Counted from the stretch's first letter, positions 16,244 through 25,758 are shown. The stretch is DNA of 64,000 bases from Pandoraea fibrosis (GCF_000807775.2 NZ_CP047385.1:2480001-2544000), one strand, 5' to 3'. The notes: generated by a model not told the origin, from the letters alone. A program made the numbers and translations.

Positions 16244-19200
16244 ATGAATGTCGACGATTTCCTGCCATGGCAAGGCCCGACCGAAGGGTTGGCCGCCAAC
16301 GACGAGAGTATCGAACCGGCGGACCCGCGCGCAGCCGACGACGGCAGCCTGCCGGCCTATGCCGAACTGCACTGTCTGTCGAATTTCTCGTTTCAGCGCG
16401 GGGCGTCGCACCCGGAGGAGCTGATCGCGCGCGCGGCGCATCTGGGTTACACCGCGCTGGCGATAACCGACGAGTGTTCGTTGGCCGGCGTGGTTCGCGC
16501 ACTGGCCGAAGGGGTCAAGCATCGCTCAGTGTCGTTGATCGTGGGCAGTGAGTTTCGTCTGACGCCGCAGAGCGAATCCGACATGCTTGGCACCGTGCAT
16601 CTGGTCGCACTGGCGCAGCATCGCGAAGGCTACGGCAATCTCTCCGAGATGATTACGCTCGGTCGCATGCGCGGTCCGAAGCGTAGTTATCGTCTGCATG
16701 CACAGGACTTCAGCGCACCGTCGGGCGAGCAGGCGCACCTGCGGGGACTGCCGGGGTGTCTGATGATTCTGGTGCCGGACGCCGACGCGAGTCACGAGTG
16801 CACCCTCGCGCAAACCCGCTGGGCCGCGCAAACCTTTGGCGAAGGACGTGTGTGGCTGGCGCTGGAGCGCCGTCATCGTGCAGACGACGAAGCGCATCTG
16901 GCCCGTTTGCGTGCGATCTCTGCCGAGTGCGGCGTGCCACTCGTCGCCACCGGCCATGTCCTCATGCATGTGCGCTCGCGCAAGCCCTTGCAGGACACGC
17001 TGACCGCCATCGGTTTGGGCAAGCCGGTGCAGGCATGCGGGCTGGCGCTTGCCGCCAATGCCGAGCAGCATCTGCGCACGCGGCTGCGACTCGCGTGGCT
17101 TTATCCCCCCGATACGCTCGCGGAAACGGTGGCCATTGCCGCGCGATGCCATTTCGATTTGCGTAGCCTGCGTTACGAGTATCCGGAAGAGCTGGTGCCT
17201 GCGGGTCATACCCCGGTGACGTATCTGCAGCAGGAAGTCGAGGCGGGCGCGAAGCGACGCTATCCGAACGGGGTGCCACAAAAGGTGCGCAAGCTCATCG
17301 AGGACGAACTGGCGCTCATTCGGGAGCTGGAGTATGAGCCTTACTTCCTGACGGTTTACGACATCGTGAGTTTTGCTCGTAGCCAAGACATCCTGTGTCA
17401 GGGGCGAGGATCGGCAGCCAACTCGGCGGTGTGCTATTGCCTCGGTATCACCGCAGTGAATCCGGATGAGGCGCAAGTGCTGTTCGGACGTTTTCTGTCA
17501 AAGGAGCGTAAAGAGCCACCGGATATCGATGTGGACTTCGAGCATCAGAAACGCGAGATCGTCATCCAGTACATCTACGACAAGTACGGTAACGACCGGG
17601 CAGCGTTGGCGGCGACAGTCATCTGTTATCGCATGCGAAGTGCGGTGCGTGACATAGGTCGAGCACTTGGCATCGATCTGTCGATTGTTGAGCAGGTCGC
17701 ACAGAGCCAGCAATGGTGGGATGGTCGTGACAATCTGCTCGCGCGTATGGCCGCACAAGGACTTTCTCCAGATGCCCCGACCACGCAGTTATGGGCTGAT
17801 CTGGTCGCGCGGCTGATCGGCTTTCCACGGCATCTTTCGCAGCACGTCGGTGGTTTCGTTATTTCGCGCGACAGGCTCTCGCGGTTGGTGCCTATCGCTC
17901 CGGCTGCGATGGAGAAGCGTTACGTCATTCAATGGGACAAGGATGATATCGAGACACTTGAACTGCTCAAAGTCGACGTGCTCGCGCTTGGGATGCTCAG
18001 TGCGTTGCGTCGCACGCTCGATCTGCTTGGCGAGTGGCGCGGCGCACCGATGGAACTCGCCGACATTCCACGAGACGATCCGGCGACGTACGGGATGATT
18101 CGTCGTGCGGATACTGTAGGCGTTTTTCAGATCGAGTCGCGTGCGCAAATGAGTATGCTGCCGCGTCTGAAACCGGAAAAGTTCTACGACCTTGTCGTTC
18201 AGGTTGCGATCGTGCGGCCGGGACCGATTCAGGGCGGCATGGTGCATCCGTATTTGAAGCGACGAAAGATGAGGCAGGAGGACATCCCCTACCCGCGCGA
18301 GGAAATCAAGGAAGCGCTTGAGCGCACGCTCGGGGTGCCGATCTTTCAGGAGCAGGTGATGCAGATCGCGATGATCGCCGCCGACTTCACGCCGGGGGAT
18401 GCCGATCAACTGCGTCGGTCGATGGCTGCATGGAAGCGCAAAGGCGGTCTCGAAAAATTCCAGACGCGCATCGTCGGCGGGATGCTGAAAAACGGCTATC
18501 CGCAGGCGTTCGCCGAGGCCATTTGCCGGCAGATCGAGGGGTTTGGCGAGTACGGCTTTCCCGAGAGTCATGCGGCGAGCTTTGCGTTGCTTGCCTATGC
18601 GAGTGCGTGGCTCAAGTGCCATGCGCCGGAGATGTTCCTGTGCGGGTTGCTCAACAGTTTGCCGATGGGGTTCTATACGGCATCGCAATTGGTGCAGGAT
18701 GCGCGGCGCCATCGCGTCGAGGTACGCGCCATCGATGTTTGCGTGAGCGATGTGGAGTCGCGTCCCGAAGCGCGGATCGGACGGTATGGCAATGCACGCC
18801 GGCCGGCAGTGCGGTTGGGGCTATCGTTGGTCAGGGGCTTGTCCGACGATGGTGCGAAGGCCATCGAACGGGCGCGCCGGCAACGCCCGTTCACCGACAT
18901 CGACGATCTGACGGCGCGGGCGGCATTGTCGCGACGGGATCTCGATGCGCTCGCCGCTGCCGATGCGCTCTCGGCATTGCTGGGCGGGCGGCGTCAGGCG
19001 CGCTGGACGGTCGCGGCATGGCAGCCGCCGACACCGCTGTTGGGGGCGACCGCGTTGCGCGACGCCGTGCCGGGCAGTCGCGATGAGCAGGTGTCATTGC
19101 CGCCGATGCCCGAGGGGCAGGACATCGTGGCCGACTACGCGAGCACCGGGCTGACGCTACGTCGTCACCCGTTGCTGCTGTTGCGGGAGAAGCTCACGAG

Positions 19201-19531
19201 GATGCGCGTACAAACGGCGAAGGAATTGCAGTCCGAGGGGGTGAACGGCCATCGGGTGCGCACGGCAGGCATCGTGACGGGACGGCAACGGCCGGGCACG
19301 GCCAATGGCACGGTCTTCGTGTCGCTGGAAGACGAGACCGGCGTCATCAACGTGATCGTCTGGCCCGATCTGGTCGAGACGCAGCGCAAGGAGTTGCTGG
19401 CGTCGTCCTTATTGGGGGTGGAAGGGGTCTGGCAACGCGAGGAGCGAGTGACCCATCTGGTCGCCCATCGCCTGGTCGATCTCTCGTCGTTGCTGGGCGA
19501 ACTCGCGGTCTCGAGTCGGAACTTTCACTAA
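16244..19531 (+). CDS. dnaE2: Error-prone DNA polymerase III alpha subunit DnaE2 (ImuC)
   Basis: C-family polymerase that performs translesion synthesis in SOS mutagenesis. Domain order: PHP domain (AELHCLSNFSFQRGASHPEE; ALAITDECSLAG), polymerase palm with the catalytic aspartates (PPDIDVDFEHQKREIVIQY) and the glycine-rich GRGSAANSAVCYCLG, fingers, helix-hairpin-helix (DIDDLTARAALSRRDLDAL), and a C-terminal OB fold (VRTAGIVTGRQRPG, FVSLEDETGVINVIVW). It lacks the long C-terminal tau-binding part of DnaE1. Length 1095 residues fits DnaE2. It starts 20 bp after imuB with a poor Shine-Dalgarno, suggesting coupling. Confidence 0.97.
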   Translation: MNVDDFLPWQGPTEGLAANDESIEPADPRAADDGSLPAYAELHCLSNFSFQRGASHPEELIARAAHLGYTALAITDECSLAGVVRALAEGVKHRSVSLIVGSEFRLTPQSESDMLGTVHLVALAQHREGYGNLSEMITLGRMRGPKRSYRLHAQDFSAPSGEQAHLRGLPGCLMILVPDADASHECTLAQTRWAAQTFGEGRVWLALERRHRADDEAHLARLRAISAECGVPLVATGHVLMHVRSRKPLQDTLTAIGLGKPVQACGLALAANAEQHLRTRLRLAWLYPPDTLAETVAIAARCHFDLRSLRYEYPEELVPAGHTPVTYLQQEVEAGAKRRYPNGVPQKVRKLIEDELALIRELEYEPYFLTVYDIVSFARSQDILCQGRGSAANSAVCYCLGITAVNPDEAQVLFGRFLSKERKEPPDIDVDFEHQKREIVIQYIYDKYGNDRAALAATVICYRMRSAVRDIGRALGIDLSIVEQVAQSQQWWDGRDNLLARMAAQGLSPDAPTTQLWADLVARLIGFPRHLSQHVGGFVISRDRLSRLVPIAPAAMEKRYVIQWDKDDIETLELLKVDVLALGMLSALRRTLDLLGEWRGAPMELADIPRDDPATYGMIRRADTVGVFQIESRAQMSMLPRLKPEKFYDLVVQVAIVRPGPIQGGMVHPYLKRRKMRQEDIPYPREEIKEALERTLGVPIFQEQVMQIAMIAADFTPGDADQLRRSMAAWKRKGGLEKFQTRIVGGMLKNGYPQAFAEAICRQIEGFGEYGFPESHAASFALLAYASAWLKCHAPEMFLCGLLNSLPMGFYTASQLVQDARRHRVEVRAIDVCVSDVESRPEARIGRYGNARRPAVRLGLSLVRGLSDDGAKAIERARRQRPFTDIDDLTARAALSRRDLDALAAADALSALLGGRRQARWTVAAWQPPTPLLGATALRDAVPGSRDEQVSLPPMPEGQDIVADYASTGLTLRRHPLLLLREKLTRMRVQTAKELQSEGVNGHRVRTAGIVTGRQRPGTANGTVFVSLEDETGVINVIVWPDLVETQRKELLASSLLGVEGVWQREERVTHLVAHRLVDLSSLLGELAVSSRNFH

Positions 19532-19595
19532 GAGGATTTCGATAGGATGGGGTGTCTTCGGTCCCCTGGCCGTGCGTAGCTCCCGTCTCTCTCAA

Positions 19596-19624
19596 TTGAC
19601 GTAACGGGCACTTCGCTTTAGTAT
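19596..19624 (+). promoter_or_regulatory. Promoter of the higBA operon
   Basis: TTGACG, 17-bp spacer, TAGTAT. The inferred transcription start (about 19631) lies just before the inverted repeat at 19637-19659. Confidence 0.75.
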
Positions 19625-19636
19625 TGGCGCCGTGCG

Positions 19637-19659
19637 TTAATAACGCGTTGCGTTATTAA
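19637..19659 (+). promoter_or_regulatory. Probable HigA operator (perfect inverted repeat)
   Basis: TTAATAACGC-GTT-GCGTTATTAA is a perfect 10-bp inverted repeat with a 3-bp spacer. Its left half is part of a second small palindrome, GCGTTAATAACGC. It lies between the -10 box and the toxin start codon, where a HigB-HigA complex would autorepress. Confidence 0.85.
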
Positions 19660-19661
19660 TC

Positions 19662-19940
19662 GTGATCGAAAATTTCAAATGCAGGGATACGGCGCAGTTG
19701 TTCGACGGATGCAGGGTGATGCGCTGGCGCGCAGTCGAACGGGTCGCCATGCGCAAGCTTCAGCAATTGCACGCGGCCGCGACACTCGGCTTCTTGCGCG
19801 CGCCACCGGGCAATCGGCTTGAAGCGCTCCGAGGCACGCGTCTGGGGCAGTACAGCATTCGGATCAACGATCAATGGCGTTTGTGCTTTCGCTTCGATGC
19901 GGGCAACGCCTCTGACGTTGAGATCGTGGACTACCACTGA
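19662..19940 (+). CDS. higB: RelE/HigB-family mRNA interferase toxin
   Basis: A 92-residue ribosome-dependent mRNA endonuclease toxin. It begins IENFKCRDTAQLFDG, close to the usual HigB start, and has the core LGFLRAPPGNRLEALRGTRLG then QYSIRINDQWRLCFRFD and the closing VEIVDYH. Basic and aromatic residues for RNA cleavage (Arg in NDQWRLCFRF, terminal YH) are present. The start is a GTG at 19662 directly against the operator, with no Shine-Dalgarno, which should keep toxin translation low. Toxin-first order is typical of hig systems. Followed 63 bp later by higA. Confidence 0.92.
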   Translation: MIENFKCRDTAQLFDGCRVMRWRAVERVAMRKLQQLHAAATLGFLRAPPGNRLEALRGTRLGQYSIRINDQWRLCFRFDAGNASDVEIVDYH

Positions 19941-20003
19941 TCGGGTGTTTGGGCGCGTTCCGATATGTCTGCTGATTCTGCTAACGATCGACGGAGGACA
20001 GTC

Positions 20004-20315
20004 ATGACCCGACAAGTACCGCTCGCAACCCCCGGCGAGATTCTCGCGCAGGAGTGGCTGGGCCCGATGGGAATTTCTCAATACGCGTTGGCGAAAGCCA
20101 TCGAGGTGCCGCCCCGCCGCATCAACGAAATCGTACTCGGCAAGCGCGCGATCACCGTCGATACGGCTTTGCGTCTTGGCGCGTTCTTCGGTGTCGATGC
20201 GCAAAGCTGGCTCAACCTGCAAAATCAATACGATGCAGAAATCGCGCGTGCCAATATGGTCGACGTGTTGCGCGAGATCAAGCGTCGCGCGCGGGACATT
20301 CTCTCGGTGGCGTGA
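20004..20315 (+). CDS. higA: HigA-family antitoxin (XRE helix-turn-helix)
   Basis: A 103-residue antitoxin and autorepressor. The sequence ATPGEILAQEWLGPMGISQY followed by ALAKAIEVPPRRINEIVLGK and RAITVDTALRLGAFFGVDAQ is a clear HigA helix-turn-helix. It binds HigB and represses the operon. ATG 20004 has GGAGG six bases upstream, far stronger than the toxin's site, so antitoxin should be made in excess. The inferred target is the inverted repeat at 19637-19659. Confidence 0.95.
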   Translation: MTRQVPLATPGEILAQEWLGPMGISQYALAKAIEVPPRRINEIVLGKRAITVDTALRLGAFFGVDAQSWLNLQNQYDAEIARANMVDVLREIKRRARDILSVA

Positions 20316-20318
20316 TGG

Positions 20319-20358
20319 CCGGGGCATAGCACGGCGGCCGGACCCATGCCCTGGCCGC
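20319..20358. terminator. Hairpin between convergent higA and the NCS2 permease gene
   Basis: GGCC(G)GGGCAT and ATGCCC(T)GGCC pair across a GC-rich loop. There is no T-run; it may act for both strands. Confidence 0.45.
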
Positions 20359-20373
20359 CATGCCGCCGCGGCA

Positions 20374-21744
20374 TCAGTGCGCGGCGTCGGCCTGCTTGCC
20401 GGCCTCCTGTGCCAGCGCGCTGGCTTCTTCCTCGCTTCGCAAACCGTTGAAGTGGGCGTTGAGCAGCACCGCGCTGATCGACGCGAGCAGAATCCCGCTG
20501 TGGAAGAACGGCGCAAGGGCGTGCGGCAGCTTCATGAAGAACTTGTCCGAGGCCACCGGAATCATCCCTACCCCAATGCTGATCGCAATGATGTACAGGT
20601 TGTAGCGATTCTTCGAGAGATCCACCGTCGAGAGAATCTTCACCCCCGTGGCCGTCACCATACCGAACATCACGATGCCGGCGCCCCCGAGCACGAACTG
20701 CGGCACCGATGCCACCACGTGCGCGACCTTGGGGAACATGCCAAGCACAATCAGAATCAGGCCACCCATCGCGCACACCCAGCGGCTTTTCACGCCGGTC
20801 ACACCGACCAGCCCCACGTTCTGCGAGAACGAGGTGTAGGGGAACGTGTTGAAAATGCCACCGATCACCGTACCCAGTCCGTCGACGCGCAACCCCCGCA
20901 CCAGCGTCTTCTGATCGACCGGACGCCCGACGATGTCGCCCACCGCGAGGAACATACCGGTCGATTCGATGAACGTCACGAGCATGACCAGCGTCATCGT
21001 CGCTATGGCGATCGGATCGAAGCGCGGCACGCCGAAATGGAACGGCATGACGAAGCCGAACCACGCTGCCTCGGACACGCCCGCAAACGACACTTTGCCC
21101 AGTGCAATCGCCACGATCGTGCCGAAAAGAATGCCCAGCAGTACCGCGATGTTGGAGAAGAAGCCGCGCACGTACTTGGTGATGAACAGAATGCAAAGCA
21201 GTACCGCGAACGACACCCCCAGATAGAGCGGGTTGCCGTAGTCGGGATTGCCGAAGCCGCCCGCCGCCCAGTTGATGCCCACGCCCATGAGCGAGATGCC
21301 GATCACCGTGATGACGGTGCCCGTGACCACCGGCGGGAAGAGCCGTAACAGCTTCCCGATGAATGGTGCGATCAGAATGCCGATGATGCCGGCCGCGATG
21401 GTCGCGCCATAGATGTCGAGCAGTCCGAGATCCGGATTCGTGCCGATGGCGATCATCGGTGTGACGGCGGTGAAGGTGACCCCCATCATGATCGGCAGAC
21501 GCAAGCCGAAGATCCAGAGGCCGAGCGTCTGGATCAAGGTCGCGATCCCGCAGGCGAAGAGATCCGCGTTGATCAGGAAGGCGATCTGATCGACCGACAT
21601 CTTGAGTGCGCCGCCGACGATCAGCGGCACCGCCACCGCCCCCGCATACATCACCAGCACGTGTTGCAATCCCAGCGTGAACAACTTGGGGAGCGGCAGG
21701 CGCTCGTCGACCGGATGCACCGGCACAGCAGCAGATTGCGTCAT
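20374..21744 (-). CDS. NCS2-family xanthine/uric acid permease
   Basis: Inner-membrane H+ symporter for purines, 456 residues and about 14 helices. Functional motifs of the xanthine branch are visible: QHVLVMYAG in TM1, FIESTGMF in TM8 (the essential Glu) and SQNVGLVGVTGVKSR in TM10 (Gln-Asn pair and NCS2 signature). That fits XanQ/UacT-like transporters better than uracil permeases; the exact purine cannot be fixed. ATG 21744 follows AGGAG; the longer reading frame upstream is not used. The leader has an inverted repeat TTTAC/GTAAA at 21775-21799 that could be an operator. Confidence 0.92.
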   Translation of the reverse strand: MTQSAAVPVHPVDERLPLPKLFTLGLQHVLVMYAGAVAVPLIVGGALKMSVDQIAFLINADLFACGIATLIQTLGLWIFGLRLPIMMGVTFTAVTPMIAIGTNPDLGLLDIYGATIAAGIIGILIAPFIGKLLRLFPPVVTGTVITVIGISLMGVGINWAAGGFGNPDYGNPLYLGVSFAVLLCILFITKYVRGFFSNIAVLLGILFGTIVAIALGKVSFAGVSEAAWFGFVMPFHFGVPRFDPIAIATMTLVMLVTFIESTGMFLAVGDIVGRPVDQKTLVRGLRVDGLGTVIGGIFNTFPYTSFSQNVGLVGVTGVKSRWVCAMGGLILIVLGMFPKVAHVVASVPQFVLGGAGIVMFGMVTATGVKILSTVDLSKNRYNLYIIAISIGVGMIPVASDKFFMKLPHALAPFFHSGILLASISAVLLNAHFNGLRSEEEASALAQEAGKQADAAH

Positions 21745-22342
21745 GTCTTCTCCTGATCCAACGGTACGATTTGATTTACATGGCGAAGCTGAGCGTAAAT
21801 TTTTTACCGGGGCGCAGCGAGTGCAGTCAAAAAGCCGTCGGGTCGACGACATCGCCGCCGTGAGCGATGACCGATCTGCCGTAATAGTGGAAAACTGCGG
21901 TATCGCGACATGTTACGCCCTAGCGAGCCGCTGTGGCCGAGTTCCTCGAAAGCCTTACGCCATATAGAGAAACGCCATGGAGCACTCGTTCGCGAGACGT
22001 CACCCTCGCAGGCCGGCGACGCTCGAATCGTCCTGCGCATTGCGATGCATTCGAGCGCGCCGCGAAGGATCATATCGAATCCGAAATACTAAAGATTGTG
22101 TTTGACGTATGAATCGCGGAGACACATGCGTGCCTCCCGAGCGAGGGCGAGAGGACTTGTCACAGCGAAGGCATCGGGACGAAAACGACGACGATCCACC
22201 GGACACGACGAAACATGTGCCCGCTATCGGTCACGATGGGAGAGGCGGGAGCGAATGGCATGCGAAGCCCGGACGAACGCCGGGTCGGTCGTCGCCCAGC
22301 CACCGGACATCGGCGGGCGGGCGACGCGTGATGACTTACGAC
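21745..22342. other. 598-bp intergenic stretch, no gene recognised
   Basis: It lies between the 3' end of the HDOD gene and the NCS2 permease. It holds the permease leader with the TTTAC-N15-GTAAA inverted repeat (21775-21799). I tested short reading frames on both strands (for example 89 residues at 21804-22073, minus) and none shows a family pattern or a start with ribosome binding site. No tRNA or riboswitch could be matched. Confidence 0.5.
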
Positions 22343-23851
22343 TTAGCGTGTGCCAGTCGTGCCGGTCGAGCCAGACGGCCGACGGGCGAGCGAGTCACCG
22401 GTATTGCCGGTGCTGGCGTTTTGTTGCGCCACGCTCTCCAGCTTGCTGGAGATCTCTTCGCCCATATGGTGCAGGAACTCCATTTCCTTGGCGCCGATGC
22501 CGCCCGCGCACAATGCGCCGCCCCAGTCGCCGTAGAGCAGTGCCACGGTCTGGTTACGCTGGCGAACCGGCAGCAGGAAGAACGACTTCACGTTCGAGAA
22601 GTGCTGGCGGTGCCACAGCGGAATACGCGGCACGATGCGTGGCTCGCGGGCGTTGTCGATCAGAATGGCACGGCCGTTGGTCAGCGCCAGATGGAAGACG
22701 TCGGGCTCGAAGGCTTCGGGAAACGTCAGGCCGAGCAGCGGCTGCACGTCGCGTCCGATGCCGAAGCGCATTTCGAACACCTTGCCTGCCGGTGCGCGCA
22801 CAAACGCCGCGCAATTGACGAAGCCCAGCGACTGAAGAATTGCCTCGAGCGTCAGGTTGAGCAACCCGACGGCATCGGTTTCGCCAGTCGCGGCACGCAC
22901 TTCCGAGAGACCGTCGGCCAGACGCCGTGCCGAGTCCAGCGGCTTGCCTGCCGGCGGTTGACGCGTGTTCGATGCCCCGGTGCTGATGGCGATGAATTCC
23001 TGATGGCTCGTGTCTCGCGCCATCTCTTCGCCCACGGAAACGACCTCGCTGATGTCCAGCGCGAGACGGTCGGCATAACGCTCGGCCAGTTCGGCAAGCC
23101 GCGCCGGGTCGGCCCCGCGCGTGAGTTCCGTGACCATCTCGTTGGACATGTTCGCCACGGCGCACAGCCAGTCGGCGTGCGAGAGCGGGGCGTCGCCTTC
23201 CAGATCGATCGGGCGCATGCTCGTCGCAATCGACTCGGGCAGTCCCCACTTGCGGGCCGCAGCTTCCGCCAGTTCAGGGAACGAGAGGCTCAACACCTGT
23301 TCGCAGGCGTCGCTGTCGCTGATGCCCTGTGCGGCCGCAATGGCCTGAATTTCCACCCATTCGTTCGGGAAGCAATAGGTCACGAGCAGTCGCGCCACAT
23401 GGTGCAGCAACGTGCAAACGACCGCTTCTTCGCCGTCGCGGATACCGTTCTTCGCCGTGATGTCGCGCGCAAAGGCGCCGGCCAGCGTGGCGCGGGCCAG
23501 TTCGCGGGCCATGTCGTCGCGACGAGCGGCAACCTCGCCGAAACCCTCGAGCAGCTTCAGGCTCAGGGCGAGGTGACCGATCGTATCGACGCCCAGAATC
23601 ATGATCGCGCGCGAGACCGTCGTCACGTTGCAGCCGAACGGCGCATACATGGCGGAGTTGGCCAGGCGGATCACTTTCTGGGTGAGGGCAAAGTCGGAGA
23701 GTACCGACGACGCGAGATCGGCCGTGCTCGTGTTCTCGCTTTGCATGGCGGACACAATGCCCGTGACCGAGCGTTGCAGCGACGGGAAGTCGCCGCGCTC
23801 GGCCATGCGCTGCCATAGTAATTCGAGCGTTTTTTCTTTGGTAAGACTCAT
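22343..23851 (-). CDS. HDOD domain protein with C-terminal GAF-like domain
   Basis: A 502-residue cytosolic signalling protein. The N-terminal HDOD domain (residues about 20-225) has the pattern FPSLQRSVTGIVSAM, SSVLSDFALTQKVIRLANSA, SRAIMILGVDTIGHLALSL; the HD metal ligands are replaced as usual in HDOD. Residues about 310-480 form a GAF-like domain (LNLTLEAILQSLGFVNCAAF, FFLLPVRQRNQTVALLYGDW). HDOD proteins often act as adaptors in c-di-GMP and motility circuits, and a GGDEF-EAL gene lies 17 bp upstream on the same strand, so the two are probably one operon. The C-terminal Ser/Thr/Gly tail is unstructured. Confidence 0.9.
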   Translation of the reverse strand: MSLTKEKTLELLWQRMAERGDFPSLQRSVTGIVSAMQSENTSTADLASSVLSDFALTQKVIRLANSAMYAPFGCNVTTVSRAIMILGVDTIGHLALSLKLLEGFGEVAARRDDMARELARATLAGAFARDITAKNGIRDGEEAVVCTLLHHVARLLVTYCFPNEWVEIQAIAAAQGISDSDACEQVLSLSFPELAEAAARKWGLPESIATSMRPIDLEGDAPLSHADWLCAVANMSNEMVTELTRGADPARLAELAERYADRLALDISEVVSVGEEMARDTSHQEFIAISTGASNTRQPPAGKPLDSARRLADGLSEVRAATGETDAVGLLNLTLEAILQSLGFVNCAAFVRAPAGKVFEMRFGIGRDVQPLLGLTFPEAFEPDVFHLALTNGRAILIDNAREPRIVPRIPLWHRQHFSNVKSFFLLPVRQRNQTVALLYGDWGGALCAGGIGAKEMEFLHHMGEEISSKLESVAQQNASTGNTGDSLARRPSGSTGTTGTR

Positions 23852-23868
23852 GGTAGCGGGGATATCGG

Positions 23869-25686
23869 TCAGTGGCCGGCATCCACATTGAGACGCCCGC
23901 TCGCAAAGGCCGCCTCGAGTTCTCCCGCAGGCAGGGCTTTCGATACCAGCCAGCCCTGGATGGAATGGCAGCCGCGATCAATCAGCATCTGCCGTTGTTC
24001 TTCCGTCTCGACCCCTTCGGCGACAGCCGACAGGCCCAGCTCGCGCGCCAACCCCAGAACGGCAGTCACAATCGTGCGGTCGTTCGGTGACGTCGGCATG
24101 TCTTTCACGAAGCTGCGGTCGATTTTGAGCGCGGAGAGCGGGAATCGTTTGAGATATCCCAGGCTCGAGTAGCCCGCACCGAAATCGTCGACGGCGAAAC
24201 GCACGCCCAGTGTCTGCAACTCGCGCAGGACCAGATTGGCCTGCTCCGGGTCGCGCATGAGCACGCTTTCCGTAATTTCGAGCACCAGCCGGTGACCTTC
24301 CACGCCCGAGTCGGCAATCGCTTGCCACACGAGGCTGGGGAACGACGGATGGTGAAATTGCTGCGCCGAGACGTTGACCGACATGTACAGCCCGTCGAGC
24401 CGGGTGCGATCCCAGCGCGCGAGTTGCATGCAGGCGGCGCGCAATGCCCAGCCGCCCAGCAGGTTGATCAGGCCATTGGCTTCGGCCAGCGGAATGAATT
24501 CGGCCGGCGACACCGGGCCGAGCGCGGGGTGCCAGCGCATGAGCGCCTCGACACCCTTCACGTTCAGCGAGATCGGGTCGCAGATCGGTTGGTAGTGCAA
24601 GCTGAATTCGCCGTTGTGAATCGCCTCGAACATGGCCGATTCCAACGAGAACGCCTTACGGTGCAGGTCGCCCAGATCGTCCGTATAGACGAACAACCCG
24701 TTGCGGCCGCGATCCTTGGCACAGTACATGGCGGCGTCGGCATGCTTGATGAGCAGGCCGGCCGAGTCGCCATGTTGCGGAAAAAACGACACGCCGATGC
24801 TCGTCGTCAGGTGCAGCAACTGATCGCCGACCTGGAACGGTTGCTGCACGGCTGACAGCAGACGCTTCATGATCCCGGCGAGCGCCTGTTCGTTGTCGCA
24901 GCCGGGCAGGATCAGTACGAATTCGTCGCCGCCCATGCGCGCGGCCATGTCCGTCTCACGAATCTGTGCGATCAGGCGTTGACCCGCATCGCGCAGGAGC
25001 TGATCGCCCACATCGTGGCCGAGCGAATCGTTCACCTTCTTGAAGCCGTCCAGATCGAGCAAGGCGACGGCGAAGTTCGGACCGCCTTCACGGGCGTGTT
25101 GAATGGCTTCGACGATGCACTGCTGAATGTACTGACGATTGCCCAGCCCGGTCACCGCATCGCGCACGGCCAGATCGGACAGACGCGCTTCGTTTTCCTT
25201 GAAGGCGGTAATGTCTTCGCCATGCACGACGAAAGATGCATTCGCACCGGCGATACGCGGCGTGTATTGTGCAATGCGCAAACGCATCCAGATCCGGTCG
25301 GTCAGACCGCGCAACAGGCGAATCGTGCACTGCTGAGGACCGAGGGTCTGGGCGGCGGAGAAGGCGTCTTGCAGCATCGGCACGTCTTCGATGCTGGTCA
25401 GCTCGAAGAGCGTGGCGTGGTCGAGGTACTCACGCGAGTACTCGAGCAGACGCAGGGAGGCTTCGGCAATGAAAAGGAAGCGGCCGTCGGCAGCGACATG
25501 TGCCGAGAGTCCGCCGGTCAGCTCGACCAGCGCCCGGGATAGTGCGGGCGCCGGCGCCGGGGGGCTGCCCTCGGCGATGGCCGGTGCCACGGTCGAAGGT
25601 TCGACCAAAGGCACACCGGCTGGGAGTCGATCTGAACTCATTGTTGTTGTCTGTGCATGCATCACGTCGAGCGCGCTGCCGCTCAT
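23869..25686 (-). CDS. PAS-GGDEF-EAL cyclic-di-GMP enzyme
   Basis: A bifunctional c-di-GMP synthase/phosphodiesterase, 605 residues. Residues about 50-165 look like a PAS sensor (SAHVAADGRFLFIAEASLRL, FVVHGEDITAFKENE). The diguanylate cyclase domain keeps MGGDEF and has an inhibitory I-site RETD exactly five residues before it. The EAL domain keeps VEALMRW, the metal ligands in EITESVL, DDFGAGYSSLGYL, KIDRSFV and EGVET; the terminal QGWLVSKALP replaces the usual QGYLFSKP. Both halves therefore appear catalytically competent. GGGAAG precedes ATG 25686. There are no transmembrane helices, so the input is cytosolic. Confidence 0.95.
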   Translation of the reverse strand: MSGSALDVMHAQTTTMSSDRLPAGVPLVEPSTVAPAIAEGSPPAPAPALSRALVELTGGLSAHVAADGRFLFIAEASLRLLEYSREYLDHATLFELTSIEDVPMLQDAFSAAQTLGPQQCTIRLLRGLTDRIWMRLRIAQYTPRIAGANASFVVHGEDITAFKENEARLSDLAVRDAVTGLGNRQYIQQCIVEAIQHAREGGPNFAVALLDLDGFKKVNDSLGHDVGDQLLRDAGQRLIAQIRETDMAARMGGDEFVLILPGCDNEQALAGIMKRLLSAVQQPFQVGDQLLHLTTSIGVSFFPQHGDSAGLLIKHADAAMYCAKDRGRNGLFVYTDDLGDLHRKAFSLESAMFEAIHNGEFSLHYQPICDPISLNVKGVEALMRWHPALGPVSPAEFIPLAEANGLINLLGGWALRAACMQLARWDRTRLDGLYMSVNVSAQQFHHPSFPSLVWQAIADSGVEGHRLVLEITESVLMRDPEQANLVLRELQTLGVRFAVDDFGAGYSSLGYLKRFPLSALKIDRSFVKDMPTSPNDRTIVTAVLGLARELGLSAVAEGVETEEQRQMLIDRGCHSIQGWLVSKALPAGELEAAFASGRLNVDAGH

Positions 25687-25717
25687 TTGCTTCCCCGTTC
25701 AGGCAAACGCGCTCATG

Positions 25718-25735
25718 GCCGGACCGTGGTCCGGC
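25718..25735 (-). other. GC hairpin in the GGDEF-EAL leader
   Basis: GCCGGACC-GT-GGTCCGGC, an 8-bp perfect stem 32-49 nt before the start codon. It could modulate translation. A consensus TATAAT on the minus strand at 25759-25764 would place it near the 5' end of the message. Confidence 0.5.
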
Positions 25736-25758
25736 AGGTGTCCGATGGATTGTGGGCC

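Noticed and set aside
21745..21810. Possible NMT1/xanthine riboswitch before the NCS2 permease
   Set aside because: I could not fit the conserved core; only a TTTAC/GTAAA inverted repeat is visible.
22109..23818. 569-codon open frame on the plus strand opposite the HDOD gene
   Set aside because: It is antisense to a clear HDOD-GAF gene, has a His/Arg/Gln-rich composition typical of antisense frames in GC-rich DNA, and no family pattern.
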